64,000 nucleotides of DNA from Ilyomonas sp965219515 (GCA_965219515.1 OZ244776.1:1-64000), one strand, 5' to 3'; positions 46,567 through 55,858 are shown, numbered from the stretch's first letter. Made by a program: numbers and translations. The notes: generated by a model from the letters alone, not told the origin.

Positions 46567-47447
46567 CAAACAGCCATTTCCTTTTCTGCCGCCTCGAATA
46601 TTTTTTTCTGCTTCCAGCCGTACCATTTCATGGGGATTGTCTTTTTCAGCAGCGTATCTATGTTCCGCATTCCTATAACATTCCAGGCGCCTTTCAGCTT
46701 GCCGGCAATCGTTTTATCAAGTGCGCGCAGGCTCATGGCAAAACCGCTTTCCAGGTATTCCATGTGATGCCAGTAGCCGCTTGGTATAAACAGCGTATCG
46801 CCGTGTTCTAAAATTACATCATAGCCTTCGGCGCGTTCTATGGCCGGAAATTTAGCAGCGTCAATCTTGCTTTTCTGAGCGTCGTAATAATTGCTGAAAT
46901 CAGCCAGACTTAATACTTCAAAGGGCTTGCGATACAGCTTATATTTTTCTTTGTTGGGAAACAGCAAAACCCTCTTTTTGCCTATAAACTGCGTGTGTAT
47001 AAGATTGGGTAAGTCAATGTCAAAGTGCATGTGCGTGATAGAGCCTGCGCCACCGGCAAATAAAGACGGAAGACTTTTTAAAAAACCTTTTACATACCGG
47101 TCGGGCCAAAAAAAATCTTGTTTCAACTGCGGTGCATGGGCAAAAATATTAAAGAAAAAAATACGCCATGCCGCCGGTCCTTTGCTTATCATATCTATAT
47201 ACTCGCCAAAGGTGGTATAATCGTCCGCTTTGTTAATGGGCGTATAGGCATCACTTTTTACATTGTTATAAATGCCTAATTTTTTATCGCCGGCCACACG
47301 CTTAAAATAATCCCAGGTCCATTTTTCATAAGCCGGCCATTGCTTTGCCAGGTTGCGCATCACAACAGGCTTCCGGGGGTTATAATATTTTTTTTTAAAG
47401 TCTTCCGGGGAAATGTCATTTACTACATCAACGGCATGTAACAGCAT
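46566..47447 (-). CDS. Cupin_8/JmjC-like Fe(II)-2-oxoglutarate oxygenase
   Basis: A 293-residue soluble protein. An N-terminal KPVVMRNLAKQWPAYEKWTWDY is typical of cupin-like (Cupin_8) proteins, and the metal site is suggested by HMHFDID (HxD) and the distal His in PSGYWHHMEYL. It is probably a hydroxylase of a protein or small molecule, with the substrate unknown. A degenerate copy of its 3' end lies just upstream on the same strand (47578-47790). Confidence 0.82.
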   Translation of the reverse strand: MLLHAVDVVNDISPEDFKKKYYNPRKPVVMRNLAKQWPAYEKWTWDYFKRVAGDKKLGIYNNVKSDAYTPINKADDYTTFGEYIDMISKGPAAWRIFFFNIFAHAPQLKQDFFWPDRYVKGFLKSLPSLFAGGAGSITHMHFDIDLPNLIHTQFIGKKRVLLFPNKEKYKLYRKPFEVLSLADFSNYYDAQKSKIDAAKFPAIERAEGYDVILEHGDTLFIPSGYWHHMEYLESGFAMSLRALDKTIAGKLKGAWNVIGMRNIDTLLKKTIPMKWYGWKQKKIFEAAEKEMAV

Positions 47448-47577
47448 CCAAATAAGATTTTATGAAACGAAAATTGTTTTACATAGCATAGTTACAGCAG
47501 AAAATCTTTTCTTTTACACAATTATGTTTTATGAATCAAACCATCTTTCCCAATCAGTTATCAGGTTGCTGTGCTCT

Positions 47578-47790
47578 TAATTCAAAAGAAATTTACAGCA
47601 GTTTTTTTCTGCGCCAATTAGTGTTTTTTTATATTTCCAGCCGTACCATTTTATCAGCACCGTCTTTTTCATCAGCGTATCTATGTTACGGCCATCAAAT
47701 TCCAAATTTCTTTTACCGTGCCGCTTATAAACTTATAAATTTGTTTAGCGCAGGCAGGTTCATGGCAAAAACGCTTTCAGGTACTGAATG
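47578..47790 (-). pseudogene. Decayed copy of the cupin/JmjC gene 3' end
   Basis: On the minus strand this region reads NLPALNKFISL then, after frame changes and stops, FDGRNIDTLMKKTVLIKWYGWKYKK-type residues, closely matching the active gene's RNIDTLLKKTIPMKWYGWKQKK. At the base level, TTCCAGCCGTACCATTT and the GCAGG..CATGGCAAAA..CGCTTTC block are shared with 46610-46760. It carries several frameshifts and in-frame stops and no intact start. It is best read as a remnant of a tandem duplication. The rest of 47448-47911 shows nothing else. Confidence 0.8.
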
Positions 47791-47911
47791 CAGTTGCATT
47801 TGGATATATTTTTGCGCAAATGTAAAATGAACTTAATGTTAACAGCTAATAAAATTCGCTGTTTGTTTTGGTAACATCAGATATAAAATCCCTCACAAAA
47901 AAATCTCATTT

Positions 47912-48529
47912 ATGCTATTACACATTCATCCGGAAAATCCCAATCCGCGCAACATCAAAACCGTTGTTGAATGCCTGCAGGATGGCGGCGTTATCATTTA
48001 TCCAACCGATACCATTTACGGGTTAGGCTGCAATATTTTTCAGCAAAAAGCCATCTCGCGCATTGCGCAGATTAAAGGTGTTGATCCCGAAAAAGCGCAG
48101 CTTAGTTTTGTATGCTACGATTTGAGTGATGTAAGCAAATACACCAAAAGCATTTCAACGCCGTTGTATCGCTTGTTAAAGAATTATTTGCCCGGTGCCT
48201 TTACGTTTATTTTGCCTGCCAGCAAAGAAGTGCCGAAGATTTTGCAAAGTAAGAAAAGCACCATTGGGTTGCGTGTGCCCGATAACAATATTGCCCGAAC
48301 CATTGTGCAACAATTGGAATCGCCCATTTTATCAGCTTCGCTGCCCGGCGAAATGGTAGAAGAATACACCGATCCCGAACTGATGTATGAAAACTTTAAA
48401 AACCGCGTGGACATTGTAATTGACGGCGGTATGGGTGGCATGACGCCGTCAACCATTGTTGATTGCACAACGGATGAATATATTATAACACGGCAAGGCG
48501 CCGGTGTATGGAATGAAGTGGAAGCGTAG
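47912..48529 (+). CDS. YciO/Sua5-type L-threonylcarbamoyladenylate synthase family protein
   Basis: A 205-residue single-domain YrdC-fold protein. GGVIIYPTDTIYGLGCN near residue 26 is the substrate-binding motif, then FVCYDLSDVSKYT and LPGAFTFILPASKEVPK, and KSTIGLRVPDN. The set of residues resembles the YciO branch rather than the canonical TsaC, so its role in tRNA t6A is possible but not certain. The C-terminal Sua5 domain is absent. Confidence 0.88.
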   Translation: MLLHIHPENPNPRNIKTVVECLQDGGVIIYPTDTIYGLGCNIFQQKAISRIAQIKGVDPEKAQLSFVCYDLSDVSKYTKSISTPLYRLLKNYLPGAFTFILPASKEVPKILQSKKSTIGLRVPDNNIARTIVQQLESPILSASLPGEMVEEYTDPELMYENFKNRVDIVIDGGMGGMTPSTIVDCTTDEYIITRQGAGVWNEVEA

Positions 48530-48542
48530 TGAGTTATGAGGT

Positions 48543-48667
48543 ATGAGTTATGAGTTGTGATTTATGAGCGATAAGGATAAGACAAATAATCTTTTAAATA
48601 TTATTTTACGTAAAGGATGCGATAAGAAACAAAATGATCTGTTTAACTTTTATAACTCATAACTCAT
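48543..48667. repeat. Fold-back between the Sua5-type gene and rnhB
   Basis: A perfect 14-base inverted repeat, ATGAGTTATGAGTT at 48543-48556 and its complement at 48654-48667, in a C-poor left flank of TATGAG words. The right arm overlaps the rnhB stop codon (48657-48659). Confidence 0.65.
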
Positions 48668-49247
48668 CGCTTACACCTATTTTAAAGCTCTTCCTGTGAT
48701 GTTCGCACAATCCGTATGTTTCTATGGCTGCGCGATGCTGTTTTGTACCATAACCTTTATTTTGTTTCCAGTTGTAATAAGAATATTCTTCATGAAGCGC
48801 CGTCATGTAATCGTCGCGGTACGTTTTGGCTAACACGCTGGCTGCCGCAATGCTTGCATACAAACCATCGCCTTTAATAATGCATTGATGCGGTATGTGC
48901 TGATAGGCTAAAAAACGATTGCCGTCTATCAGCAATAGTCCGGGTTTTGTTTTTAATAAATCTAATGCAAGATGCATGGCTTTAAAAGATGCCTGCAGAA
49001 TATTAATTTTATCTATGTCATCATTACTCACCATAGACACGGCATAATCAATTGCCTCAGCTTCAATAACGGGTCTTAGCTCGTTGCGTTGCGCAGCAGA
49101 TAATTGTTTGCTGTCGTTTAGCAATGGATGAAAAAAAGTTTTGGATAAAATAACAGCCGCCGCAAACACAGGACCGGCATAGCATCCGCGACCGGCTTCG
49201 TCGCAGCCGGCTTCTGGTAATACATCCTGATAATAAGGTTGCAGCAT
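48657..49247 (-). CDS. rnhB: Ribonuclease HII
   Basis: RNase HII cuts RNA in RNA/DNA hybrids and removes single ribonucleotides from DNA. The 196-residue protein has the catalytic CDEAGRGCYAGPVFAAAV (D16, E17), the central acidic residue in LLIDGNRFL, and SIAAASVLAKTYRD. Length and motifs are normal. It is divergent from ctaA. Confidence 0.95.
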   Translation of the reverse strand: MLQPYYQDVLPEAGCDEAGRGCYAGPVFAAAVILSKTFFHPLLNDSKQLSAAQRNELRPVIEAEAIDYAVSMVSNDDIDKINILQASFKAMHLALDLLKTKPGLLLIDGNRFLAYQHIPHQCIIKGDGLYASIAAASVLAKTYRDDYMTALHEEYSYYNWKQNKGYGTKQHRAAIETYGLCEHHRKSFKIGVSDEL

Positions 49248-49308
49248 CCGCTCTTCCTTGTAAAAAGGTAAAATTTTGTTTACAATTATTCCTGCCCTTT
49301 ATGCAGAC

Positions 49309-49316
49309 TACCTTTG
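49309..49316 (+). promoter_or_regulatory. Predicted -7 element of ctaA
   Basis: TACCTTTG fits TAnnTTTG and lies 16 bases upstream of the ATG at 49333, implying a very short leader. It overlaps the more upstream in-frame TTG/ATG region and so supports the start at 49333. Confidence 0.45.
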
Positions 49317-49332
49317 CCTTGTTTTACATATT

Positions 49333-50346
49333 ATGAAACCATCATACAAAAGTTATATACAATTTACAAAAGTATTATTGGCATCTGTTTTTATTGTTAT
49401 TCTGGCAGGCAGCATTGTTCGAACCACTGGAAGCGGCATGGGCTGCCCCGATTGGCCAACCTGCTTTGGAAATGCGGTGCCGCCAACACAGGAATACCAG
49501 GTGCATTTTCAGGTAAATCATCATTATAAAGCCGGGCAGTTTATTATTTACAATGATAGTCTGAAATATGCAAAGCAGGCATTCATAAGCAGCGAAATGT
49601 ACGACGCAAATAACTGGCAGCAATATGAAAAAAACAACTACGCAACATTTAATGTAGCGCAAACCTGGATTGAATACATAAACCGGCTGGCAACCGGCTT
49701 GCTTGGCTTCATTATCATCGCTCATATTATCTGGAGCTTTCGCCTGTTTTACAACGCAAAGCGAAGTATTGTATGGTGGAGCTTGTCTTTGTTATTGCTA
49801 ACCGGTTTTGAAGCGTGGCTCGGAAAGCTTGTGGTTGATACAAATCTTGCTGTGGTAAAGATAACGTTGCACATGTTGCTGGCTTTATTAATTGGTTTTG
49901 CAGCGGTTATCATATTACATAAATTAAGCAATCAACCGAAGGTGATAAGCAAACAATTAAAATGGCTAAGCACTGCGGCTTTTGTAATTGTGCTGACGCA
50001 AATTATTTTGGGTACAGATGTAAGAGAACAGGTTGATGAAATATCAGTAATGATGAGCTTTACCGGTAGGGAAACCTGGATTGATCGGCTAAACGGCGTA
50101 TTCGATTTTCACCGCAATTTTGCGTGGATAGCCGCGCTGATTTGCATCTTTCTTTTCTGGCAGTCATTGGCTTATCAATCGTTGCAGCGCATCTCTCTTT
50201 TTATACTGGCAACTGTGTTTACAACCATTGCGGTTGGTCTCATTCTTTTTTACATGAACATTCCGCAAGCCGCGCAGCCATTGCATTTGCTGCTATCGAG
50301 CCTGTTGCTTACAGCTTTATTTGCGTATCGGCTGAAAGTGAGTTGA
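49333..50346 (+). CDS. ctaA: Heme A synthase (COX15/CtaA)
   Basis: CtaA oxidises heme O to heme A in the membrane for the aa3-type oxidase. The 337-residue protein has eight or so helices. The N-terminal GSIVRTTGSGMGCPDWPTC is the family motif and includes the first Cys pair. His residues that bind heme are found in helices (IIAHIIWSF, KITLHMLLAL, VFDFHRNFAW, PLHLLLSSL). It is far from ctaB, although both serve the same oxidase. Confidence 0.93.
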   Translation: MKPSYKSYIQFTKVLLASVFIVILAGSIVRTTGSGMGCPDWPTCFGNAVPPTQEYQVHFQVNHHYKAGQFIIYNDSLKYAKQAFISSEMYDANNWQQYEKNNYATFNVAQTWIEYINRLATGLLGFIIIAHIIWSFRLFYNAKRSIVWWSLSLLLLTGFEAWLGKLVVDTNLAVVKITLHMLLALLIGFAAVIILHKLSNQPKVISKQLKWLSTAAFVIVLTQIILGTDVREQVDEISVMMSFTGRETWIDRLNGVFDFHRNFAWIAALICIFLFWQSLAYQSLQRISLFILATVFTTIAVGLILFYMNIPQAAQPLHLLLSSLLLTALFAYRLKVS

Positions 50347-50423
50347 TGGTTGGTGGTTTTACAAGACCTTTAGCCGCATTTATTTTTTTTCAACCGTCAA
50401 CTGTCAACCACCAACCATCAACT
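50341..50423. repeat. Fold-back between ctaA and the Fpg/Nei gene
   Basis: A perfect 18-base inverted repeat, AGTTGATGGTTGGTGGTT at 50341-50358 and its complement at 50406-50423. The ctaA stop codon (50344-50346) is in the left arm and the stop codon of the convergent gene (50418-50420) is in the right arm. The left arm has no C. Confidence 0.75.
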
Positions 50424-51155
50424 ATATAACTTCTGACATTCATTGCAGAAGAAGCTTTGCCGTTCTAATTTGCCGGTATGCTCTTTATGAAATTTAATGT
50501 GATCGCGCGGGCAAATTTTTTGCCGGTTCGCCTGCCAGTGTTTGCGTAAAGTGCCATCTTTTTTTCCTTCATAAAACTGCCAGCCGTAACTGACAGATTC
50601 CTTGATAAGCGTATTCCAGATTTTCAACGGAACGGCGCCGACTTTACTTTCCGGATGCACTTTTTTTCTGAACAACACTTCGTTTTTCATAATATTTCCC
50701 AAACCCGCAAAAATGGTCTGGTCGAGTAAGGCATCGCAAACCAATGTATCAGGTATGGCTTTTAATTTTTGCAATGCAGCTTTGGTGTTCCAATGTTCAT
50801 TCATCAAATCTGCCGACCAGTCATATACTTCATCCAGCGGTTCTTCTATCAAACGCATGGCGCAGCTATAAAAGCTAAGTTCTCCGTCATCAAAGTACAA
50901 TCTTAGTTTAACAGGTTTTTCAGGCGGTTTGCGTTGGTTGATAAACAAATCGCCAAACATTAAAAAATGAATGCGCAGTGTAAAATTGTTGAAGCAGATT
51001 AAAAAGTGTTTTCCCCATGTTTTGACGCTGGTAATGGTTTTGCCATTCATGCGTGTTGCATTCAGCTTCGTATTGTTTTCTACTTCTGTTATTTTTTTAC
51101 CGGTAAAGCTTTGCGTTTGCTCTTTCCACAAAATTAGCAACGGTCCTTCAGGCAT
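50418..51155 (-). CDS. Fpg/Nei-family DNA glycosylase
   Basis: A base-excision-repair glycosylase/AP lyase for oxidised bases, 245 residues. The catalytic N-terminus is MPEGP (Pro and Glu), the H2TH region is DQTIFAGLGNIMKNEVLF, and the C-terminal finger has ICPRDH and FFCNECQ. The first finger pair is Cys/His-like instead of Cys/Cys. Nei (endonuclease VIII) type is more likely than Fpg given MPEGPLLILWK, but substrate preference is inference. Confidence 0.88.
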   Translation of the reverse strand: MPEGPLLILWKEQTQSFTGKKITEVENNTKLNATRMNGKTITSVKTWGKHFLICFNNFTLRIHFLMFGDLFINQRKPPEKPVKLRLYFDDGELSFYSCAMRLIEEPLDEVYDWSADLMNEHWNTKAALQKLKAIPDTLVCDALLDQTIFAGLGNIMKNEVLFRKKVHPESKVGAVPLKIWNTLIKESVSYGWQFYEGKKDGTLRKHWQANRQKICPRDHIKFHKEHTGKLERQSFFCNECQKLYS

Positions 51156-51237
51156 GTTCTTTTTATGATAATGAAATCAAAAGATAAGCCAGTGAAGTTG
51201 ATAAGTATGTATTCATAACATCGCTTATTTTTATTCA

Positions 51238-52056
51238 ATGAAAATGCTTCTTATTTTAGTGGTTACGTTACTCATTTACACTTCTTACAGTTGCGCTCAC
51301 AATCCTTACACCGCCACCAACAAAGTGTATAAAAAGCAGGCTAAAGCATTTGCAAAAGCAATACAGAAATTGCCCGCGACAGACAGTATTGATTCCGTTT
51401 CATCCGCGCCATACTTTGTTGGTACCACAAATTTTAATCTGCGCAAGCCAAATTTTGTTATCATTCATCATACCGCGCAGGATTCATGTGCCCAAACACT
51501 GCGCACCTTTACGTTGCCACGCACACAGGTTAGCGCGCATTATGTAATTTGTAAAGATGGAACCGTATATCATTTATTAAACGATTATATGCGCGCCTGG
51601 CACGGCGGCATCGCAAGATGGGGAAATGTAACAGACATCAATTCTATTTCTATTGGCATTGAGCTTGACAACAATGGCTTTGAGCCTTTTTATGAGTCGC
51701 AAATGGTAAGCCTGTTGCATGTTTTATCTTTTTTAAAAAAGCAATACAATATTCCAACAGCAAATTTTATTGGTCATGGTGATATTGCGCCGGTAAGAAA
51801 AAACGATCCCAATCCTTATTTTCCCTGGCAAAGGCTGGCGCAGCAGGGCTTTGGATATTGGTATGATGATACAACAAATATAACCGTTCCGCAATCATTT
51901 AACACATTGCAGGCGTTGCGCATTATTGGTTACGACATCAGAGACAGCAGCGCTGCCATACAGGCGTTTCACCGGCATTGGGAAAGCGATAGCCTGAATA
52001 CATTAAATAATGCCGATAAGAAGATTTTGTTGATGGTAGAGAAGAAATTTATGTAA
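51238..52056 (+). CDS. N-acetylmuramoyl-L-alanine amidase (amidase_2) lipoprotein
   Basis: A zinc amidase that cuts the bond between MurNAc and the stem peptide. The N-terminus has a signal with lipobox YTSYSC, so it is probably an envelope lipoprotein. The 272-residue protein shows the zinc ligand and motif VIIHHTAQDS, the family segment HYVICKDGTVYHLLND, and GHGDIAPVRKNDPNPYFPW with the distal zinc His and catalytic Lys/Asp region. AmpD-like amidases recycle anhydro-muropeptides, but those are cytoplasmic; this one faces the periplasm. Confidence 0.9.
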   Translation: MKMLLILVVTLLIYTSYSCAHNPYTATNKVYKKQAKAFAKAIQKLPATDSIDSVSSAPYFVGTTNFNLRKPNFVIIHHTAQDSCAQTLRTFTLPRTQVSAHYVICKDGTVYHLLNDYMRAWHGGIARWGNVTDINSISIGIELDNNGFEPFYESQMVSLLHVLSFLKKQYNIPTANFIGHGDIAPVRKNDPNPYFPWQRLAQQGFGYWYDDTTNITVPQSFNTLQALRIIGYDIRDSSAAIQAFHRHWESDSLNTLNNADKKILLMVEKKFM

Positions 52057-52091
52057 TGAAATTACAAAACGAATAACGGTAATTTGTCTGT

Positions 52092-54437
52092 ATGAAAAAC
52101 CAAAAATATATATCACACTTTATTTTTAGTTTGCTTTTACTGCTTTTGGCAGAAACCATATCGGCTCAATCTGATTTAGATCAGTACAACGTTTTGTGGA
52201 CAAGCCAGAGTAAAAATGCAAGTGAATCTATGCCTTGCGGCGGCGGCGATATAGGTTTAAACGTATGGGTAGAAAACGGCGATGTGCTGATGTATGTTTC
52301 GCGCAGCGGCGCTTTTGACGAAAACAATGTGTTCCCTAAATTCGGCAGGCTGCGTCTTCATATTTCTCCCAATGTATTTGACAGCAGCGCACTTTTCAGG
52401 CAGGAACTGAAATTAAAGGAAGGTTATGTTCAAATTACCGTAACCAAAGGAAAGCAACAGATAATCATAATTGTTTGGGTTGATGTGTTTCGTCCGGTTA
52501 TACATGCAGACATCAATAGTACGATACCTGTGCAGGTAACGGCCGGCTATGAAAGCTGGCGCACAAAAGACAGAGTGTATGCTGTGGCAGAACAAAGCGC
52601 TTCATCTTACAAAGCAATGCAAAACAGGCAGGTAATTGCGCATAAAGATTCGGTTGCTTTTACTAATCAAAATATACTGTTTTATCATCGCAATAAAGAT
52701 CAGAGCGTCTTCGATTATACAGTTCATGAGCAGGGCTTAGACAGTATAAAAAATAAGCTTTGGAACCCGTTGTATCATCTTACTTACGGCGGCTGTTTAA
52801 AAGGCGATAACCTGGCGCCCGACGGCACCGATACAGGAACGTATGTAAATACGCCATACACGGCATGGAAGCTAAAGACAAAGAATGCAGCGCGTGCCGT
52901 GCATATAAGTTTGTACTTGCATACAGACACATCGGCAACGCAAAGCGAATGGCAGCAAGGTTTGCAGGCTGTTATAAAAGAAGCGGGCAGGGCTGATAAA
53001 ACGGCTGAACAAAACACAAGAAACTGGTGGCGGCAATACTGGAACCGCAGTTACATTTATATCAACAATGACAAGCCCGATACAGCATCGGCAGCCTGGC
53101 AGGTTGGCCGCAATTATCAATTGTTCCGCTACATGCTCGGCTGCAATGCGTATGGCTCGTATCCAACAAAATTTAACGGCGGATTGTTTACTTACGATCC
53201 GGTTTTTACAAGACCTGATTTGCCATTTTCACCCGATTTCAGATTGTGGGGCGGCGGAACATTTACAGCGCAAAATCAGCGGCTGGTATATTGGCCAATG
53301 CTCAAAAGCGGCGACGAAGATATGATGAAGCCACAGTTTGACTTTTACCTGCGGATTTTACAAAATGCCCAATTGCTGAGCCAGACTTACTGGCATCACA
53401 GCGGCGCTCTTTTTAACGAGCAGATAGAAAACTTCGGCTTGCCGCAGGCTTTTGAATACATTGAGCAACGACCGGCTTATTTTGATAAAGGTCTGCTTTA
53501 TAATAGCTGGATAGATTATACCTGGGACACCATTTTAGAGTTTTGTCTCATGATATTGCAATCGCAGCAATATACCGGGCAGGACATTCATCAGTATTTG
53601 CCTTTGATAACGGGCAGCCTCATTTTTTTTGATGAACATTATCAGCAGCAGCAATTAAAACGCAGCACTAAAGCGCTCGACGAAAACGGTCATCTTGTGT
53701 TGTATCCGGGTAGTGCCGCAGAAACGTATAAAATTACTTACAACTCCGTAACAACCATCGCAGGGTTAAAAGCGGTGTTGCAGCAATTGCTGCAATTGCC
53801 AAAAACGTATCTTGATTCAACCCAAAAAAACCGCTGGCAACAAATGCTTAACCGCATTCCTCCTTTCGCTTTCCGGCAGATGCAGGGTTATACAACCATA
53901 TCGCCTGCTGTGATTTGGGAGCGCATCAACAACGAAGAAATACCGCAGTTATACCCCGTGTTTCCCTATGGTGAATATGGCATAGGAAAGCCCGGTTTGG
54001 ACACAGCTTTGAATACCTGGAAATACGATACGGAAGTGGCGAAATACAAAGGTTTTACCGGCTGGAAGCAGGATGCCATCTGGTGCGCAAGATTGGGATT
54101 AACAAACGAAGCCAAAGGGTTAACCATAAAAAAACTGCAAAATTCAGGACGGCGGTTTCCGGCTTTCTGGGGACCGGGTTTCGACTGGACGCCCGACCAC
54201 AACTGGGGCGGCAGCGGTATGATTGCTTTGCAGGAAATGCTGATGCAGACCAGCGATTCCGCCATTTATTTAGTGCCTGCCTGGCCAAAAGACTGGAACT
54301 GCTCGTTCAGGCTTCACGCGCCTTACAATACGGTGGTAGAAGGCAAAGTGGCAAATGGAGAAATGAGATATTTGCATGTAACACCGGCAGAAAGAAGAAA
54401 AGATGTGATTGTAATGAAGGCTACGGCAACTGAATAA
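52092..54437 (+). CDS. Exported DUF5703 / alpha-alpha-barrel glycosidase-like protein
   Basis: A 781-residue exported protein with a signal peptide (about residues 8-25, ending ISAQ). The N-terminal part matches DUF5703 (VLWTSQSKNASESMPCGGGDIGLNVWV), and the rest resembles an (alpha/alpha)6-barrel glycoside hydrolase of the GH65/GH95 type, with LWGGGTFTAQNQRLVYWPML, SWIDYTWDTILEFCLMI and FDWTPDHNWGGSGM. Substrate unknown. It follows the amidase gene by 35 bases on the same strand, so a link to cell-wall or glycan degradation is possible. Confidence 0.78.
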   Translation: MKNQKYISHFIFSLLLLLLAETISAQSDLDQYNVLWTSQSKNASESMPCGGGDIGLNVWVENGDVLMYVSRSGAFDENNVFPKFGRLRLHISPNVFDSSALFRQELKLKEGYVQITVTKGKQQIIIIVWVDVFRPVIHADINSTIPVQVTAGYESWRTKDRVYAVAEQSASSYKAMQNRQVIAHKDSVAFTNQNILFYHRNKDQSVFDYTVHEQGLDSIKNKLWNPLYHLTYGGCLKGDNLAPDGTDTGTYVNTPYTAWKLKTKNAARAVHISLYLHTDTSATQSEWQQGLQAVIKEAGRADKTAEQNTRNWWRQYWNRSYIYINNDKPDTASAAWQVGRNYQLFRYMLGCNAYGSYPTKFNGGLFTYDPVFTRPDLPFSPDFRLWGGGTFTAQNQRLVYWPMLKSGDEDMMKPQFDFYLRILQNAQLLSQTYWHHSGALFNEQIENFGLPQAFEYIEQRPAYFDKGLLYNSWIDYTWDTILEFCLMILQSQQYTGQDIHQYLPLITGSLIFFDEHYQQQQLKRSTKALDENGHLVLYPGSAAETYKITYNSVTTIAGLKAVLQQLLQLPKTYLDSTQKNRWQQMLNRIPPFAFRQMQGYTTISPAVIWERINNEEIPQLYPVFPYGEYGIGKPGLDTALNTWKYDTEVAKYKGFTGWKQDAIWCARLGLTNEAKGLTIKKLQNSGRRFPAFWGPGFDWTPDHNWGGSGMIALQEMLMQTSDSAIYLVPAWPKDWNCSFRLHAPYNTVVEGKVANGEMRYLHVTPAERRKDVIVMKATATE

Positions 54438-54493
54438 CATAACAAGCGCCTGCCTCTAAAAAACGATCAGGCTTTCATCGGCAGCATTTTATT

Positions 54494-55858
54494 CTAACGA
54501 AACAGAATTATTTTTTTGAAGAATACATTCATGTGTTGAAAATAATTCGGATTCGATGTTTCTGTTTTTGATAACTGGGCAAAATAAGGCCAATTTTGAT
54601 GCGCCGGAACATAACAGGTATCTTTCTCACAATTTTTGATCAGATAATATCGCTGATACGTTTCTTCGTTAAATTTTGTTGCCGTTCCATCAAAAAGATC
54701 TTTACAGATGAAAACAAAATTTCTATTGGTAAAAGCGCATATAACAAAAACAGAAAGTAACGCCGGCATGATATGCTTTGTGTTGAGAAAATATGTCATC
54801 TTATTAATTACCGGTAATATAAAATAGGAATATCGCAATACAATAAAAAACAATAAATGAAAGAATAAAAAGAAATACAGCGTAGTAATACGCGGAAATG
54901 GCAAGGATGATTCGAACAAATGCAACGGCAGATAAACCGCCACTGACGCAAGAAGAAAGTATAAAATCAATACGATAATTTCTGATTTTTTTATTGTTGA
55001 AAATAAATTAACTGCCAGCAAATTTTTTGAAATAAAAATAAAAATAAGAATAAAAGAAACAATGGTTAATGGATTTGCCATCCAGATAACGGCATAATAA
55101 GCAATTGATTTTATGGCATAAAGCAAGGCTTCCGCAAAATGCGGATTGTAAGTGATGCTGTCATTTTTTATTCTTGCCAGATTGCCTTTGCTTACCAGGA
55201 TAAACAGCAGAAGAACGATGCTTATGATGAGGCTGTAACAAATAAGGCTTTTGGGAGAATGAAATTTATAAGACAAGTAAAGAATAATAAGAAGTGATAA
55301 TATATAAACGGGTATAATAATTTCTGTGGTGCCGGGTAAGATAAGAGATGTTATAACTGCAATCAGTTTCAGAAAAAACGAGGGTGTCTTGCTGTCTTTT
55401 ATAATGGCAGCGATTGCAATTGCAAATAAGCCAATGGCTAACTGATAACAAACGGTAGATGACATCCAGTACAAGCCTTCAAACAACGACCGCATACTTG
55501 ATATATGCAATATAACAAATAGAAAAGCAAGGCAAACAACTTTGTTATCAAATAAACTTTTATTAAAAACGGAAGCGTATAAAAAGCAAAAAGAAAACAA
55601 GAGAAAGACAATGATAATAACTGGCCAGATTTTAAAAATCCAAACGTTGCCTCGCGGCAAGGTGTTGCATAAGCTCATGATGAAATTGGCAGAATATCTG
55701 GCAGAAGCGGTTTGATAAAAATAACCGGTTGCATTCCATCTTCCATGCGCAATTACGGTATTGGCATTCCAGAAATCATCAATGGCTGGCTGATTAAAAA
55801 AAGAAGTAATAATAAAAGGCAGCAACCACAAAATACATAAAGCGATAAAAAGTTTCAT
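54494..55858 (-). CDS. Polytopic membrane protein, GT-C glycosyltransferase-like (DUF6056-like)
   Basis: A 454-residue protein with about eleven hydrophobic helices. The first periplasmic loop has PAIDDFWNA followed by GRWNATGYFYQTASARYS, like the acidic loop of GT-C-type glycosyltransferases and the DUF6056 family. The C-terminal end is a soluble region with NEETYQRYYLIKNCEKDTCYVPA. Function unproven; a polyprenyl-linked sugar transferase is a reasonable guess. It is convergent with the DUF5703 gene. Confidence 0.6.
   Translation of the reverse strand: MKLFIALCILWLLPFIITSFFNQPAIDDFWNANTVIAHGRWNATGYFYQTASARYSANFIMSLCNTLPRGNVWIFKIWPVIIIVFLLFSFCFLYASVFNKSLFDNKVVCLAFLFVILHISSMRSLFEGLYWMSSTVCYQLAIGLFAIAIAAIIKDSKTPSFFLKLIAVITSLILPGTTEIIIPVYILSLLIILYLSYKFHSPKSLICYSLIISIVLLLFILVSKGNLARIKNDSITYNPHFAEALLYAIKSIAYYAVIWMANPLTIVSFILIFIFISKNLLAVNLFSTIKKSEIIVLILYFLLASVAVYLPLHLFESSLPFPRITTLYFFLFFHLLFFIVLRYSYFILPVINKMTYFLNTKHIMPALLSVFVICAFTNRNFVFICKDLFDGTATKFNEETYQRYYLIKNCEKDTCYVPAHQNWPYFAQLSKTETSNPNYFQHMNVFFKKIILFR

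Noticed and set aside
47531..47830. A 99-residue plus-strand ORF
   Set aside because: It is antisense to the decayed cupin gene copy and has no independent support.
24283..52056. A functional AmpG-AmpD pair linking the MFS gene and the amidase gene
   Set aside because: The amidase has a lipoprotein signal and so is not the cytoplasmic AmpD; the genes are 25 kb apart.
54448..54477. A GCCTG/CAGGC hairpin between the DUF5703 and membrane-protein genes
   Set aside because: Only five base pairs with a 15-base loop and a short T run; too weak to call as a terminator.
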